Shown piece by piece: positions 39,670-57,200 of a stretch of 64,000 nt of DNA; position 1 is the stretch's first letter, and the number at the start of each line of letters is the position of its first letter. The stretch is from Colius striatus. Taxonomy: Eukaryota; Chordata; Aves; Coliiformes; Coliidae. The notes under the pieces were generated by a model. That model worked only from the letters and a program-made list of their open reading frames with translations. It did no database searches and was not told the DNA's origin. The stretch covers positions 10,034,350 through 10,098,349 of the forward strand of contig NC_084773.1 of NCBI RefSeq assembly GCF_028858725.1. Direction: 5' to 3'. Position numbers and translations under genes: made by a program.

Positions 39670-40810
39670 CTTGCCCACCCCCTGCTTGCCTCCTTCACTG
39701 GTTTTCCTGTGTATGCATCATAGTCCCACCTGCAGAATCATCAGTCTATATGTGGCAAATGGTGCTCTCCCCTTTCACATCTCTAACACCCTCAGGCAAA
39801 GGCCTCCACAGCTCCCCCTTCCCTGCACTTTGTGTCACTACCCCTTGGGCAGATGGGAGAGAGATTAAACCCAGGGTCTCTTCCTGGCTCATCCACAGCT
39901 GCACCTTGCAACCCTTCCACCCTGAGCCCCACTACCCAAGGCCCCAGCCAGATGCAGAACTAAAACCATCCTCTTGCCCCAAACTTTAGCTACTGCTCCC
40001 ACCTCCCCCAGTTTGGCTCAAACTGCCCCTACAGAAAGCAAGTACAAAGTGATGCTTCAAAGGGAGAAGAGCAGAAGGTCTTTCAGAAAGGCAGAGACAG
40101 GGAAGTGGGCCCAGCAGGAGATGCTGCTATTGCAGAGCAGTTATTTCAAAGCGATGTGGACAGCAGAAGCCCAGGCAAGTGAGAGAAAAAGCATGCTAGG
40201 GCACAGCCATGCAACAGGCTGGAGAGCACAAAGTGTTTGAGGGATCTTGAAATAACTGGCCTCATTTCTCTACATTTTGTTTTCCATGTTCCTGTGGGCA
40301 CAGGAGTAGCTCAGCCTTGCTGCCTGCAGGCAGAGGGTCATGCCTCACACCCAGGAATTAAAGGCTTAACTGTGACTTGGCTGGAGTGAGGGAAGGCCAG
40401 CCTTCCCTCTCCTCCAGCTGCAGCACCAACCTGGAGAGCTGGGAAGGGCTGAGCCTGCTCCTTTTGCCCACTCACTCCAGAGGAGGGCGGCCATAGCTTT
40501 AACAGCACTGTCCACATGCTCAGGCCAGCACTGAAGGACTAGGCACAGAGGAGCAGACAGATCCAGCACAGTTCATGCCTCTGCAAGCAGCTTGAAGAGC
40601 AGAGGCTCTGCCATAGTCCCAGGTCAGCAGAGCAAGCAGGGTCTGCTCCCCCTGCTCCTGAAAGGCAGCCTGGGAGGCACAGACAGTCAGGAGGAAGCAC
40701 AAACATCCTCCAAGGAGCAGGCAGCAGCTTGCTCAAAGAGTGACTAGACAGAGGAAAGAGCATATTAGTGACAGGAAAAAAAAGGGAGTCAGAAACAGGA
40801 GTAAACAAGA
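39670..40810. other. Interval between CR1 cluster and RAB7A 3' end
   Basis: About 1.1 kb of unique sequence with no supported gene or repeat. It lies just past the RAB7A poly(A) site. Confidence 0.6.
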
Positions 40811-40811
40811 A

Positions 40812-42055
40812 GGTTTGTTCTTGTTAAGTTTATTGGCATCATGTTTGTCTCTTTACATAAGAGCTCAGCCTACGTACTAGAATGTAGACCTCTGGAAAAC
40901 AGGTAGAAGGGCTCCATTTAAGCAAGCTACAAATGCAAGAACAAATACCAGGAAGAAAGGAAGAAAGGGACTAGATTGCCAAGTTTTCCCATACCAAAAA
41001 TCCAGATTAGCAGTCAGTAAGAAGAAAGGGAAGATTCATAGTCCAGGTCACTCATCGAGAAACAGCTCCCACAGCCCAGCTGGGAGAGGAGCTCCTTCCA
41101 CAGTACAGAGACACCGGGACACCTCAGCTCTGGCTCCTTCCTACACTCGCTCCAGGCTGTTAGGAGTTAAGCAGGAGGGGAGGTGAACAAATGAGGTCAT
41201 TTCATAGCTGTATTTAATTGTTTAAATCCAATACTCCAGTGTGCATATCAATGCTGTTATGCAAATCTGAGAATTTGGATACAAGGAAGCCAGACAGATG
41301 TTCCAGAAGAGGAAGCCTTTTTGGCCTCAGCACAAGAAGGCGCACATAGTTCATCTCTACTGTACAGAATACTGTCTCGAGCTGGACTCTGTGTTGCTAG
41401 CACGCTGCAGGTCACAAGTGTCCTCCTCACTTTCTACACAAACTGTGTTTCAGAACTTGAACATGTAAATTCAGGAATTTTACACTAATTTATACATTTT
41501 TAATTGGTTGCATATATTAACATGTACTATAAGATTTCTCCTAAAGAAGCATTACATAATACATGGAGATACTGTAAAAAGATCTGATTAGTTAAAAGTA
41601 ACAAGCATTAACAGAGATACATACAAAACTCAACCTAGTTGGACTGAGTGCTGAGCTTGCAATGAACTATGGGGTAATCAGCCTTTCCAGTTGCAGCCTT
41701 CACGGGGGAAAACACGAGACAGTTAAAAATGTATGTAACTGGTTACACAGATTACCTGTAAACAGTTTCTCTCCATTGGACACCTGGAATTAGATTCAGT
41801 TCCAAACATACATAAGAGTTTCCATTTTAATCTAAGAGAAAGGTCTGTTACCATGAAGTGTGATGTGGATGGTGTGGGGACGTGAGCTCTGGAGCGCGGG
41901 GCTCTCAGACGCTCCAGGGAGACGGGTGGATTTTGGCAGCTGGAGATGGAAATTTGTTTAAATTTCGTTTTAAACACAGAAGAGGGGCTGTGTGTTTGAA
42001 GGCCTAAGTGTGATATTCATTTGTGAAGGACTGTGCTCAACCCCTCCCTCTCCCC
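40812..42055 (-). terminator. RAB7A: RAB7A 3'UTR and poly(A) signal
   Basis: TTTATT at 40829-40834 is AATAAA on the - strand, 1.2 kb beyond the stop codon, about the 3'UTR length I recall for human RAB7A. Much of 41180-41800 is AT-rich and free of recognised repeats, as expected of a conserved 3'UTR. Shorter isoforms cannot be excluded. Confidence 0.7.
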
Positions 42056-45241
<3,186 letters not shown>

Positions 45242-45249
45242 CTTTTACA

Positions 45250-48200
45250 CTGGAATGGAAGAGAAACAATCACATCAGACACCATGTCATTCCTGGAGGC
45301 ACAAAGCAGCACGTTTGGAGTTTGGGAAACTGGACTCTCAGCAAGGAGCCAGACTGGGGCAGAGCACAGCTCTCCTGTAACCACACTCCTTCAGTTCAAG
45401 GCTACACTTGGGCACTAAACCAGGTGTTTCAAAGGCAGGGCCATGTCAGACCAGTAGTGGCAACCTTATACCAACAGGCAGATGAGCCAAGCACTCATCC
45501 TTTACAGAGTGCATTCAGAGCCCTGTCTCCAGGCCATTTTGGGGGTACACCAGCCTTGGCCTCCTCCCTTAGCCTGACCAGAGGAAGCACAATAAAGCGT
45601 TTCAGCTCTCAACACAGCCTAATTCTTACCTGTGCTATTAAGTGAGATGTTAAGCAGGGATGTGTCTAATACCACACAAGGTTTAGGCTGTTCAGTAGTT
45701 TCCAGCAGAAAGCAAGAAAAAAAGAGTAAGCTTCCTCCACCTTCCAGGTTGAGCTTGGAGAAGCCATAGCTTTCTCCAGCAGCCGTGCTTTGTGTAAGTG
45801 CTGAGTCCCAAGGAAATGCTGACCCCACAGGCCAGCTGAACAGCTCAATTCACCAGACTGCTGCCAGGCTCTGTGGCTTTGCTGAGAGCATATGGAGCAT
45901 AACCACTGCCACCTCACCTTCAGTGGAAGGACACAGCTACTGTGGCAAACCCCACAACATCCAGCTGTTAGACAATGAGCTGTTTGCTCAGTTGCATCCT
46001 GGCATGGCTCCAGTCATAGGCAAGTGGCTCAAGAGTGAGAGTTGATCTCCAGAGATACACACTCTTACTTGCTCCCAGGTCTCCTTCTGCTTAATGAAGA
46101 AGCTGGGGGTACCTCAGCTGCAGCAGGCCCAGATACTGCTACAGCACATCTAGAAGTGTGAGAGCAAGTACAGTCTTGGTATTAGTGGCTGAGCACACCC
46201 TTACCGGGAGGCTCTTCTCCCTATGTCTCAGGAGGGGATGGGAAAAACCTTTCTTAGGTGCTCAGGCTTGAGCAGATCAGACCATGTTTTGTTCCTGACC
46301 TGGTCCACAACAAAAGAACTCCTTGGCTTTCCTTGAGGAGCCCTGCAGGTTCTGCAGAGCAAGAGGAGCCAGAACACAGTTACAACTGTGCTACTTGAAT
46401 TCAAAGGCCTTCAGATATCCAGCCCTTGCATGGGGACTTGGATACCCTAAAATTCCCCTCTTCCTACACCACATCCATTGCACCCCACAACTGCTCTTAA
46501 TGAGCTACTCCTGATTTTCACAGCTAAGGAGACCTTCACTTCAACAACATGAACACAGGTCTCCTGAGCAGCTCAGTCCTGTGCATATCCCATATGCAGC
46601 ACCCTAAACCACTGACAACTGCAACCTGCTTCATCCCACTACTCCAGCTGGTAACGTGCTCCAAGCTGTAGGAGTCTTACTAGATACAGGGTCCAGTTGC
46701 AAAAGGTCTTAATCATCTCAAGCTCTGAGTGCTAAAAGCTGTGCAGTCAGTGCATGCTGCAGAAGCTGAAGCAGCCCCCCTGCAGCCACCATGGGTAGCC
46801 ATACACTCACAGCTACACCTTGTTGGACTGCACCCTCCTCACACATCTAGTGATGCACCTAGATGGGAAACACTGGTGAGAAAACATCCAGAGGCGGCTG
46901 AGTGAACAGCAGTGACAGGCCACCCACAGAGCTCATGCTGTCCTTGGCTGGGTGTTACCAGACACCAGAGAGCCCACACAGCACAGTATCTCCAAGTGTA
47001 AACACCTCTCCTTTCCCAGGCTGTGCTGGACCGCATTGCTCAACAATCCAACTGGCAGCCCAGCCAAGATATGGCCAGATGAAAGTTGTCAACAGCCCCG
47101 GCATTTAGTCCCACCTCTGTTCTTGCTAAGATCCACACTCTGTAAGGCTGGGGAGAACAGTCCATGTAAACTCCTTTAAGTAGGCTGCACCTCCTGTGTT
47201 TTCAGAGCAAATAGCACAAGTGACATATGTGTCAGTCAAGCCAAAGACTTCTTGCTCCATCTGGGCTGACTGTGTTGTAGAAGCAAGCAAGCAGAGCTTT
47301 GAAACAGCTTAAAGACAGCTGTGTATGCTGAAGTGTCATGGAAAACATCTGCACAGGCTCAGGTCCTGAACCTCAGGACAGAGGAAAACAACTCACCCTG
47401 AAGTGAGTGTGCCAGAGCCCAGCATGTACCACTGCTGTTGTCCTCTGCGTGTTTTCAGCACTGCTGGCTGCTGCAGCTCAGTGCTTCCCACTATTCCAAG
47501 CAGCTCTGGACAAGCTGGCATGAGTTCTCATGCTTGGGAGGGATTTGCAGAGCACAAATTACAACACTAAATCACACTGGATGCTTAGCACCTAAGGTCA
47601 ACACAGACTGAAATCCCACTAGGAAGGGAGGAGAAACTGCTCTGTCAAGTCTCATTACCTCAGAGAAGTGGCTCAAGCTGAGCAGCCACCTGCAGACATG
47701 GGAAAGGAGTCTGAGTCAGACCTGGCATTGCCTTCCTGTCATAGCTGACGGGCTACCCCATCAGCATGAAGGGCTCCTGCTGCCTCATGAACAGCAGTCA
47801 GGTGAGACACTCAGCTTCCATCCCAGGTGATGCAACGGATGTGAGCCATAGCACGGAAGGAGCTGTCTCAGCTCACTGTTTGGTTTGGGCCACGAGACAG
47901 TGAGGAACTCAGTGCTGCCAGGGACACTGCTCAGTGTTTCCCAGCCCTGTTCCACTAGGCTTGGTCAATGCTGCTTTGAGGCCCAGTCAGTTGATGGGTC
48001 AAGCTCTTAGTTTTCTCATCATGGTTACAATCAGACCAACACTTCAGAGTTATTCCTTGCCCAGTACAAGCAGAGGTCTCATCTTTGGAGGAGACCACAT
48101 CTCCAGATCAGTGGTAGATCTCTTGGAGCCTTCCTATTGAAGGAAGCCCCCCCATGTTGAAGTAACATCAAGTTGCTCTCTACAGCACAACCTTTGCAAT

Positions 48201-51200
48201 TCCTCTGTGGTGCTAGAGCTACTGTTGGAGACCTGCTCAGCTTTAAATCAGCTATTTGTGCTAAACAGAAGTCTGGCTGCTCCTACTGAGATCTTCAATC
48301 TAGATGGATTGAAGACATCCTGATTATCTTAACTGGAGTTTTCTGAAGCAACCCAAAGGGTCAAACTTCTCCAGTGACAGGATACCACGTCTCCTCCAGT
48401 GATTACTTCCTGCCACAGTGGTTTTAACAAGCTGAAGTACTGAAGTGAAGGACACTAGTGCTCTCTGAAGGTCCTGTAAGTAAAGCCTTACTGCAGCCTC
48501 CTCAACACCATGGAAAGGATATTGAGGACTCCAGCTCATACTAAGCCAGCAGGAAATACAACATCTCCATGGCAGAGGATGCTCCCATATGCTGCAGTTC
48601 AAAGCTCAGAAATACCCCAGTCAACCCTGGTTACAGCATGCCATTTGCTGTGTCAGTAGAATATGGTGCAACCAGCCCACCCTGGGCCAGGTTCAGTACT
48701 CAAACACTTGTTTGCCTGAAGTCAGAATCAAATTAGGATTATTTCCTTGTTAACACAGGCTGTTTCTCACATTGCATGGCATTGAGTACACTCATTACTG
48801 CCTTGTGTCACAGAAACCGAGTCCATATACATTCTCTAAGCTACACTGGTGAACTCTACTAGAATAAAATCAACTAAGGGAGGTCAAAAAGAATACAGCT
48901 TTAGCTCACAGATGAAGCAAGTCTCAACACCTGAAGGAGCAGTTAGTTCACATGAAGAGTTTCTGCAGTCATACCTGCAAGAAACATTAAATTACTGAGC
49001 TGAGATGTAGGCTGTGCAGGGTTTACTCCCCACTCTTGCAAAAACCAAGGTCAGCTTGAGTTGAGATCAAAACTGTGATAGTGCTGAGTCAGTGGTACAC
49101 AAGTCTAAGACTATTTTGCACTACACATGCAGCTTGTCTTGCCTTATGATATTTGGTATAATTACTCTAGAGCAGCATCCTGTAAGAGTAACACAAGCCC
49201 TTAAGATGGCAGTGTGCAAGCTCACACAGGGCTCAGATTTGGTCCCCGGAGTATTTCTGAACAAGCACTTCCCTTTTCAGAGATACCATGAAGAAAAACC
49301 TGTTTGTTAAGATTTGATCCAAGACATCAGTTCTATCTTACACTACGTGAAGTCTCTTGGAGCAAGGTAACCTGCATGACTGCTCAGAACACAGCCTACC
49401 AGCACACCCAGCTAACCCTGCTTGGGAGCCGTCAGAAACCAGTCAGCATCATTCCTGCTCCTGGCTCAACTGGTGCTAGAGGAATGACACAGCTGCCTCT
49501 AATGCAGGAGAAGAGTCCTTCCACTCAATTTTTAATGCCTATTCCACAAAGCAAACAAGCCACTAACAGTAGGTCGACCCTCATGAAATTAAGCCCAGTA
49601 TTCCTCTCCTCCCCAGCAGCATTACCACCTTTGTAAGGCTGGCCTGCTGGAGCAGCAGGAGAGAACCCCTGACATCTGATCTAGTAAGTGTTACTCCCTC
49701 ACCTGATCTCAAAGGAAGAGTCAAAAACTGTTCCAGGAAGCTCCATAGCACTACAGCTCCTCAGATGCAAGAGCAAATGAAGCCTATGCCAAATCTAATT
49801 AGGCTTCCCTTGCTGCTTCAGAGTACAACTGTCCTTTCACTTACTATATTAAGACAGCTGCTTTAACTGAAAGCAGAAATGGATGGTTAAGGATTCCTTA
49901 GAGATGTTCACATGTGTCAAGTCACAATGCAGGCATATTAATTAGGTTGATACAAGCAAAGAACAGTAGGAGCTCGCATTGCTGGCCCACCAGATCTCTT
50001 AGCTATCCTTTAGGTAAGCCTTGCAATAGGAGAGCCATGTTAAGTGGCGTTTAATGGACAGGTTTAGTATGAAAGTAGCTAGCCTTGCAGGGGAGGGAGA
50101 ATCTCATCTCCACAGAAGGCAACAGCTTCCTGAACAGCAGCATACGCATCCCAGTTTTGAACCTCCTGACTCACTGCTGGAACAGCCCTTACTGTTCAAA
50201 TCACAATCCTAAGCAAGAAAAAAGCATGTTCATGCAGAGGCTAAAAGAACTGGGGCTTTTCACCAGGAGTTCTCTGCCTCTGCATCTACCAGCTTGCCAT
50301 CTGCACCTTCCACTAGAAGCTGGCCAAAGCAAGGCTGTTGGACTGCACCCCTCTCCTCATATCCTTTGCCAGGGATATTTAACACTAGGCTGATAAGGTG
50401 CAAAGCAGTAGGTGAGCAAACTTCAAGCAATGCTAACTCACTGCAGCACTTGGGAATACCCAGTTCTGCTGCCCTGTCCCAGCAGTAGCACAAATGTAGG
50501 TGTTTCACAAAGAGGCACACTTGAACCTGAAGCACTGCAGGTCTGTTTTGGGTGCTGCAGCTGGTAAGCAGAGCATTCACCTCACTATCATAAGACCTTT
50601 AGCAAAAGCACCCAAGCCAATGTGGATAGGGCAGCACTCCATCAGGGGATGCCACACACTGCAGTGACCAGGCTAAGCAGAAGACAGCCACACTTGAACA
50701 CTAGAAGAACTTTGTCCTGAAATGCAGGAAAAGTGTCATAAAATGCAGCTAAATGCATTTCCAACACAGAAATGCCACCTCTGCTTGCTGTTCTCTCCTA
50801 TGGGGGAGGCTGCAAAGTCTCTGTACTACACCAGAGCTATTTTTATTTCCCCCCCCCCCCAATGGTTCTGCATTTCTTCAAGGAAACTGAAGCTGGAAGA
50901 ATGATTCAGGACCAGCTCAGTCAGATTGAACCAGTTCCTTCCCAGAAGTAGCAAGCTCCCCAGCATGTTTGGCACCTCAGGGGGTTATGTCAGCTTAGAC
51001 TTTCATCCACTGAGATGAGATGCTCACTGGATGTTTATCCTGTTCTTACAGGATCAAGCACCCCATACTGACACAGATCACTTGCTTCATGGTCACACTG
51101 TAGCTTGCCATGACTTAAAGACAAATTTAGCAAAGGCTTGTCACATGAATTTGACCCAATTCAGTTACTCTGAAAATGTAAGGCCTCATCCTAAAGAGAG

Positions 51201-54200
51201 GCAGGTAGTCTGCAATTGCCATTAGCTGACCAGGATCACAGTTCCCACTTGCAGAGCACCCAAGTAGCCCAGACACCCTTTGTACTAAAGCCTCAGTCTC
51301 CAGTTGTGGCAGGAGCTCAAGGTGGAGCTGAACAAGCTTTACCAATACAATTTGCTAACAACAGCTTGGTCCCAGCTCTGTGGTCACACAGCCACTGCAT
51401 TAACAGATGCTTTGTTAGCAAAGCTGCAAGTGACAGCCTGAGCAATTGCATGTGAATGCCTACCTGAGACCAGCAGATAGCAGCCTCTGACATACCTCAC
51501 TTGCATTCTCACCAGTGACACAACAGGAGCTGAGCAGGTGCCCTGTCCTTTCAGCTGGGAAAAAGCTGAGTGCTAGCCAGAGGACAGTCAGCAGTAGCTG
51601 TTCCTTTCATATGAAGATGGCTGAAAAGGTGCCAAGCTGCCTTTAAGGAAGAAACTAGAAATAAACCTGCCTTTGATTTGTTTAACTGCATATTTTCCTT
51701 ACCGAACTTGAGTGCTCTACAGGTGGAACAACCACCCAGCATCCTCACAGGATGCTACAGAAGCACCTGGTTTTAACAGCAAGTTGAGTCTTGCACTGAC
51801 AAGGGCTGCACAAGCAGGACAGTACTCTCTACTCCCAGGACAGGTCTGCTAGTAGCTCAGCTTTCCTAACTGGAGAAGATGCCAATCTGAGGCTCAAAAC
51901 CTCACACTTGGTAGGGACACATGCTGGCTTTGTGCCTAAAGCAAATGAGGAACATCTTGCCATTCAGGTTGACAACTTGCAAGAACTAGTCTCTGTAAAT
52001 GGGTTGCTTTTAAGGGCAACAGGCTCCTACAGTCCAGTCAGGGGTGCTTTAGACACTTTCAGGACTCACTGATGCACCACAGAGCAGCAGTCAGTTGAAG
52101 TGAAGCCCACATCAAAAGCAGCTGGCAAGGTATTCCTGTGACAGCTTCACAGAAGAGTACACTCTAGCTGCTGCTGTATCAGGAGCATCTGAAAACTGCT
52201 TTCCACCTCCTTCCTCCCCACACATTTATGTTGCTGTTCTTACCAACATATTCCTTCCTGCTGGTACCCAGCCAAGAGCTCAAGCACAGCTCATCATTCC
52301 ATCCTCAGGAGGAGCAGCTAGGCTGCCTGCTACTTACTGCAGTTTCACCAAGAGCAGGCTTCTGTACTGTTGGTGCCTTTCCCAGCCAGCCCTGTGAGGG
52401 CTGGAAGCCTCAGCTACCATTTGATACCCTGTGTAAAACATTATGTGGCAAGTTGTCAGGTGTAGGTATGCTGCCCAGTGTCTCCTACCCCTACCTGAGT
52501 GTCTTGAGCCAGAAGCCTCACCTTGAAGAAGAGCCCAGAGCTTTAGATGCTTGCTAGCATGCTGACATGGCTCAGATCAAAATAGAATCTTAAAACATGT
52601 TTCAGCATCCCAGAGGAACTGGCTTTTTAAGACTACAGCTGTCTGCAGTAAGTTTCCATCTCATTTGAAGGGTGGAGTTGCAGCCTACAGAACCAGAGGA
52701 GCTGCCCTAGGACCAAATGAAGCTCAGGAACTAGCCAGCAGCCAGCTTCATGGCTTCAAATTCAGTTCATTGGCCACTTCAATGTGAGCACCAAATTGAT
52801 GTGACACGGTGCTAATAGCCAACCAACCTGGTCTGTGAGCTGGCTACCAGATGGATATATGACACCAGGCCCACAAACGTACTCTGCTGCATCCTGTGCA
52901 TGGATAACATGCTCTTAAGATAGCTCAGGGCTAAAAGGAAAGAATGCAACATGCAGCCTGGGGAAACATGCAGGAGACCCATCTAGAATGCAAAAGCTCA
53001 GCTGTGGGCAGAACAGCCTCTTGGTGTGACTAAGGAAGCTCCAGAGCCAGTGCTGGGGAAGACATTAATTTCAATGGCAATAAGGTTTTGCTTGCCTACA
53101 GCCAGTCCCTCAGTCCCCAGCTGCGGGCTCTAGACACATCCCTGCTGTGGGCATGGACTCAGAGCTCCTTGGAAGAGGATACGCTAATGGCCAGTTTGCC
53201 AGAGTGCAGCTGATAAAAAGGAAGGCAGAAGCAATGCCACTGGTAGGAGCACGTCTGCAGTGGAATCACAGGGCTTACATGTGAGAAAGAGTCTGCCCTG
53301 CCTGAGGTCTCAGCTCAGCTCAGTTCCACTGGGACTGTGAGTGCCTGCGATTTGGAGAGGAGCGCATTCCTGAGGGGCACTGATGCGGATGATCAGACTC
53401 AAAGCCCCAGTTCTCAAAGGCAAGTTCTCTAGCCCAAGCCTCCCTGATTCACAGCCCTGTTACACCTCCTGGCATTTCTCCAGAGTTGGTTTATGCCTGC
53501 ACAATGTTTAAATACTACACATGGAACTGAACAAGGTTCTTCCTCCAAAGCTGCCATGATGAATTGTGACTTTAGCCTAGAAAAGTGCAAGCTATGTAGG
53601 ACTAGCCCCCACCCCCACAACCAGGAAAGTATAACACTTAGAAACTGATCTACCAGTTTACATATCACAGCAGCCACCCTCTCTTAAGGAGATATCATGT
53701 TGATCTGACTATGTGGTTTGAAAGTGGGAGCAAAGCAAGCACGTAAATGCATCTGCTCACAGTACCAAGGCAGATGTGTCTCTACATGTTTAGCCAGACC
53801 ACCAGTGCGCTTAAGAGCAGTGGGAAAGGTCTGGAGATCATTTCTTGCTGTCTACAGGAACACTACTTTTGCCTAGACTGCTGTTTAGCCCAAGATTACA
53901 GTAATACATGTAGGCTCTTCCAGGTGATGAACAGCCTGAGCCAGAGGGAGGGAGGGAAGGCAGTGTAAAAAGCATCCCCAGTGATGCAGCCAGCTCTGCT
54001 GGACAGCCATCCTACACAGATCACTTTGCTCCTCAGCAAACTGAGGATGTTCAGCATCCTCTCCTCAGCAGGTAGCAGGTATCTGAAGATTGCAGCTGTG
54101 CACAGGAAGGCTTTTTTAAAATTAATGTCACCCAGAGGCCCAGACCAGCAGCCAGGACTGCTGAAATGGCAGTCTTCAGGTTATAGGAAGACAGCTCTGT

Positions 54201-57200
54201 GAGAAAGCCATACCCAGAAGCTTCACTGAAAACTCGATGTCACCAGCCCCAAATTTTGTAGCCCACCAGTTCCTCCAGCAGCTCAAGGGCCCTTATACCA
54301 CAGGATACCTTTTTGCCAGCAACAGACACATATACAGAGCCCTCACAGGTTGATAGCAAGTGCCTGAAGAGCTTCAGCTATGCTTCCTTTGAGGCTCAAG
54401 TTATGTGGTCATTCAAGAATCAGTACTGCTGTGCTCCTACCTTCCAGGATGAAGCAGTTCCCCGGTAAATCCTACAGCATTTCAGGTAGTTCCCAGACGA
54501 TTTTCCCCACGGATCAAGCTGTTACAAGAACAGGCATGCTTGCTTTAACACCCCTCCCCCTTTATCAGAGCAAGCTCAACTTCCCCTATTCTGCCCTGGG
54601 GGAGACAATCTCAGGATGTGGGAGGAGAGTTGAGCACATTGTTGGCTGCTGGGAGACACTAGGCAACAAGCCATGTGTCTTGACTAAGGGCCTTGCCTAC
54701 GCAAAGCATTTCAGCTCTACCAATATAGCTTCCATGTTGCCAGGCCTCTACCAGGATGGTCTCCTTGGTGGAGAGCTTTCAAATCAAGCAAGACAAATCT
54801 TACACCACTAACTGGAACACAGCTATAGTGCCCATACAGCCTGGTTTATCCAGTCCTGTCTGTCAGCCTTTTGGCACACAGCCACCCAACTGTCTCAGTA
54901 GCCTCTCTATGAATACTGCTAGCCCAGCACGGTTCTCACATCAGGCCATGCCACTAAACATCCTTCTCCCATTGCTTTCTCTACATCAGTTGCAGTGCCA
55001 GAGGCAGCTGGGTTTTAATCTTCACATTCAGAAGATAAGACCAAGCAATTCAAAACATTGCAAGTTAGCCAGGCCACTAAGAACCAGTGAAGTTGTTAAA
55101 TCTGTACCGTATCTGGCAGCATTTTTGAAGTACTCAGATTAATTTCTGGTTTTGTCTACAGCTTCCTAAGGTTTCACACATTCCTGTCATGCTTTTGGTT
55201 TTAGAAACACAAATAGGAGGTGTTAGATAACCTCTGCAGCTGTAAGCAAAGCACAGATCTTAGACCTTGGCAGTGGTAAATAAGCATTCTTTATCTACTA
55301 GTTGCTAGCTTCCACTAGTTCCTAGAGGCTGGGCTGGAACAGGTGGCGGAAGGGAGACTTTGACCAAGGTTCAGGCCTTCAAATCAAACAATGGCCCTCA
55401 AGAGGCCTGCTGGACCCTGTAGATTACACCTGAGATTCAGATCTGTGAAGGGATATTGTCTCCTTCAGCACCAGCAGCTTGATAAAAGAGACAAGACAAA
55501 CACACTGATGGGAGACCCTACCACCAGATAAGTAGATGCACAAGAAGTACAGGATCAGCACTAAGGGCAAACCCCTTACTCCTGTACGTGTTTCAGGAGG
55601 TCTTGTTTTGTAATGACTCTTCTAGAGAGGAAGCTTCCTCTAGGGACAAGTTGCAATCTAAGAACTAACCTTTGATCCCTGAACAGAACTCCAGATCCTA
55701 CACACACTCAATACCTCTTACTATGCTAATGCAGGCTGCAGAGCAGGAAGGACAGGTATTTCAGTACCAGTCCAGGATAGGAGTGTAACAGGTAGCTTGC
55801 CATGATATCTGAGTCAGTACCTAACAAGGAATTCCTACTGTGGAGACTTGGTTTCAGACTCATTCTTCATGCCCTCAGACCTCTTGCACAGATCCTGCAG
55901 CAATACTTTACCAGTTCAGCTATTCCCTTAATGAAGCTCCACAAAGGACCAAAAAGACTTCACTGTAGTGACTTGCATAGTAAGATTAAGAGAGCAGTCC
56001 TGGGGGCAGGATGGGGAGAGACCAGGCCTAGACATGCCTCAGTTACAACCATCTGACTTCTCATGCTTGAGACTGTTACCACTGTGCCAGTTTGGACTTC
56101 ATATATCATTATCCATGCCTGGGAGCCGAGAGGAAAAGAGCACCACAGAGACAAGTGATTCAGCCCACTTGAGGTAGACAAGCACCAAGCAGGTTACTTT
56201 CAAGAGGCTGCTGGTTCCCGGCTGTAGAGAGATCAAGGGTTCAGCACAGACTCAAGATAAACTGGTAACCCCAGCAGCCAAGGTCCAGGTACTCCAGCCA
56301 GGCAGCCTCTGAAGGCAGCTCCAGCTGCCCGCCTTCACTTTTGCCCAGCACCTCACTCATCCAGCTTGCCTGCCAAGTGGCCAATGTTACAGTATGCAGT
56401 GACACAGGACACACTCCAGAAATACACTTTTTTCTTATTTGACAATATAAAGATGTGCTGTATTTCATTGAGGAATTTCTGCTTCAAACTCGTGCAAGTA
56501 TATAATATAATTAGATATAATTAATCACCTTAAGCTGTCATTTTAAGTAGTGTTAGAGAGGCAAGAGCAAATCACTCACTACAAGAGCCTTTGAATTATA
56601 CCAGTAAGAATCTGTGCCATCTCAAAGGCAGTGCACCCCTTCTGAAGTTTCACTGCCCTGTGAAAACAGCCATGGCCTCAAGAATAGGCTTCCTAGCAAG
56701 AGAAGTCAAGGCTATTTGAGATCAGCTGTAAATCAACAGACTCCAGTGGCCTTGACAAGCCTGGCCTCCCTCCCCTGCACTGACCGTGAGTTAGCAACGG
56801 CAGTGTTGACACAGCTTCGCCCATGGCTGGAGCTGGTTGCTGGCATCGGGGAGGAGGAGCAGTCTCACAGGAGCAGTGCTAACAGCAACAATGACATCAC
56901 CAGGCAGCCCTCAGTGAGCAGAAAATGCAGCAGCACCCGAGGCTCCAGCGCTGCGTCCCCACCAGTGGGGCACAAGAGCAACACGCGCGCTGGAAGCTTG
57001 AAAGAGACCATGTGAGAGGGGTTTCCTTTCACTGCTTGCTATTTCTGAACAGCACATGGGGAGTCACTGACCTTGGGCACTCATTTGGAAGCTTCATTCA
57101 AGGTGCATTTGAAGGGAAATATGAGCCTCAATAGAGCAGCTAACTGCAGATGTGAAAGATGGTGTATTAGCTATCATCATTCAGCTCATTATCCATACCT

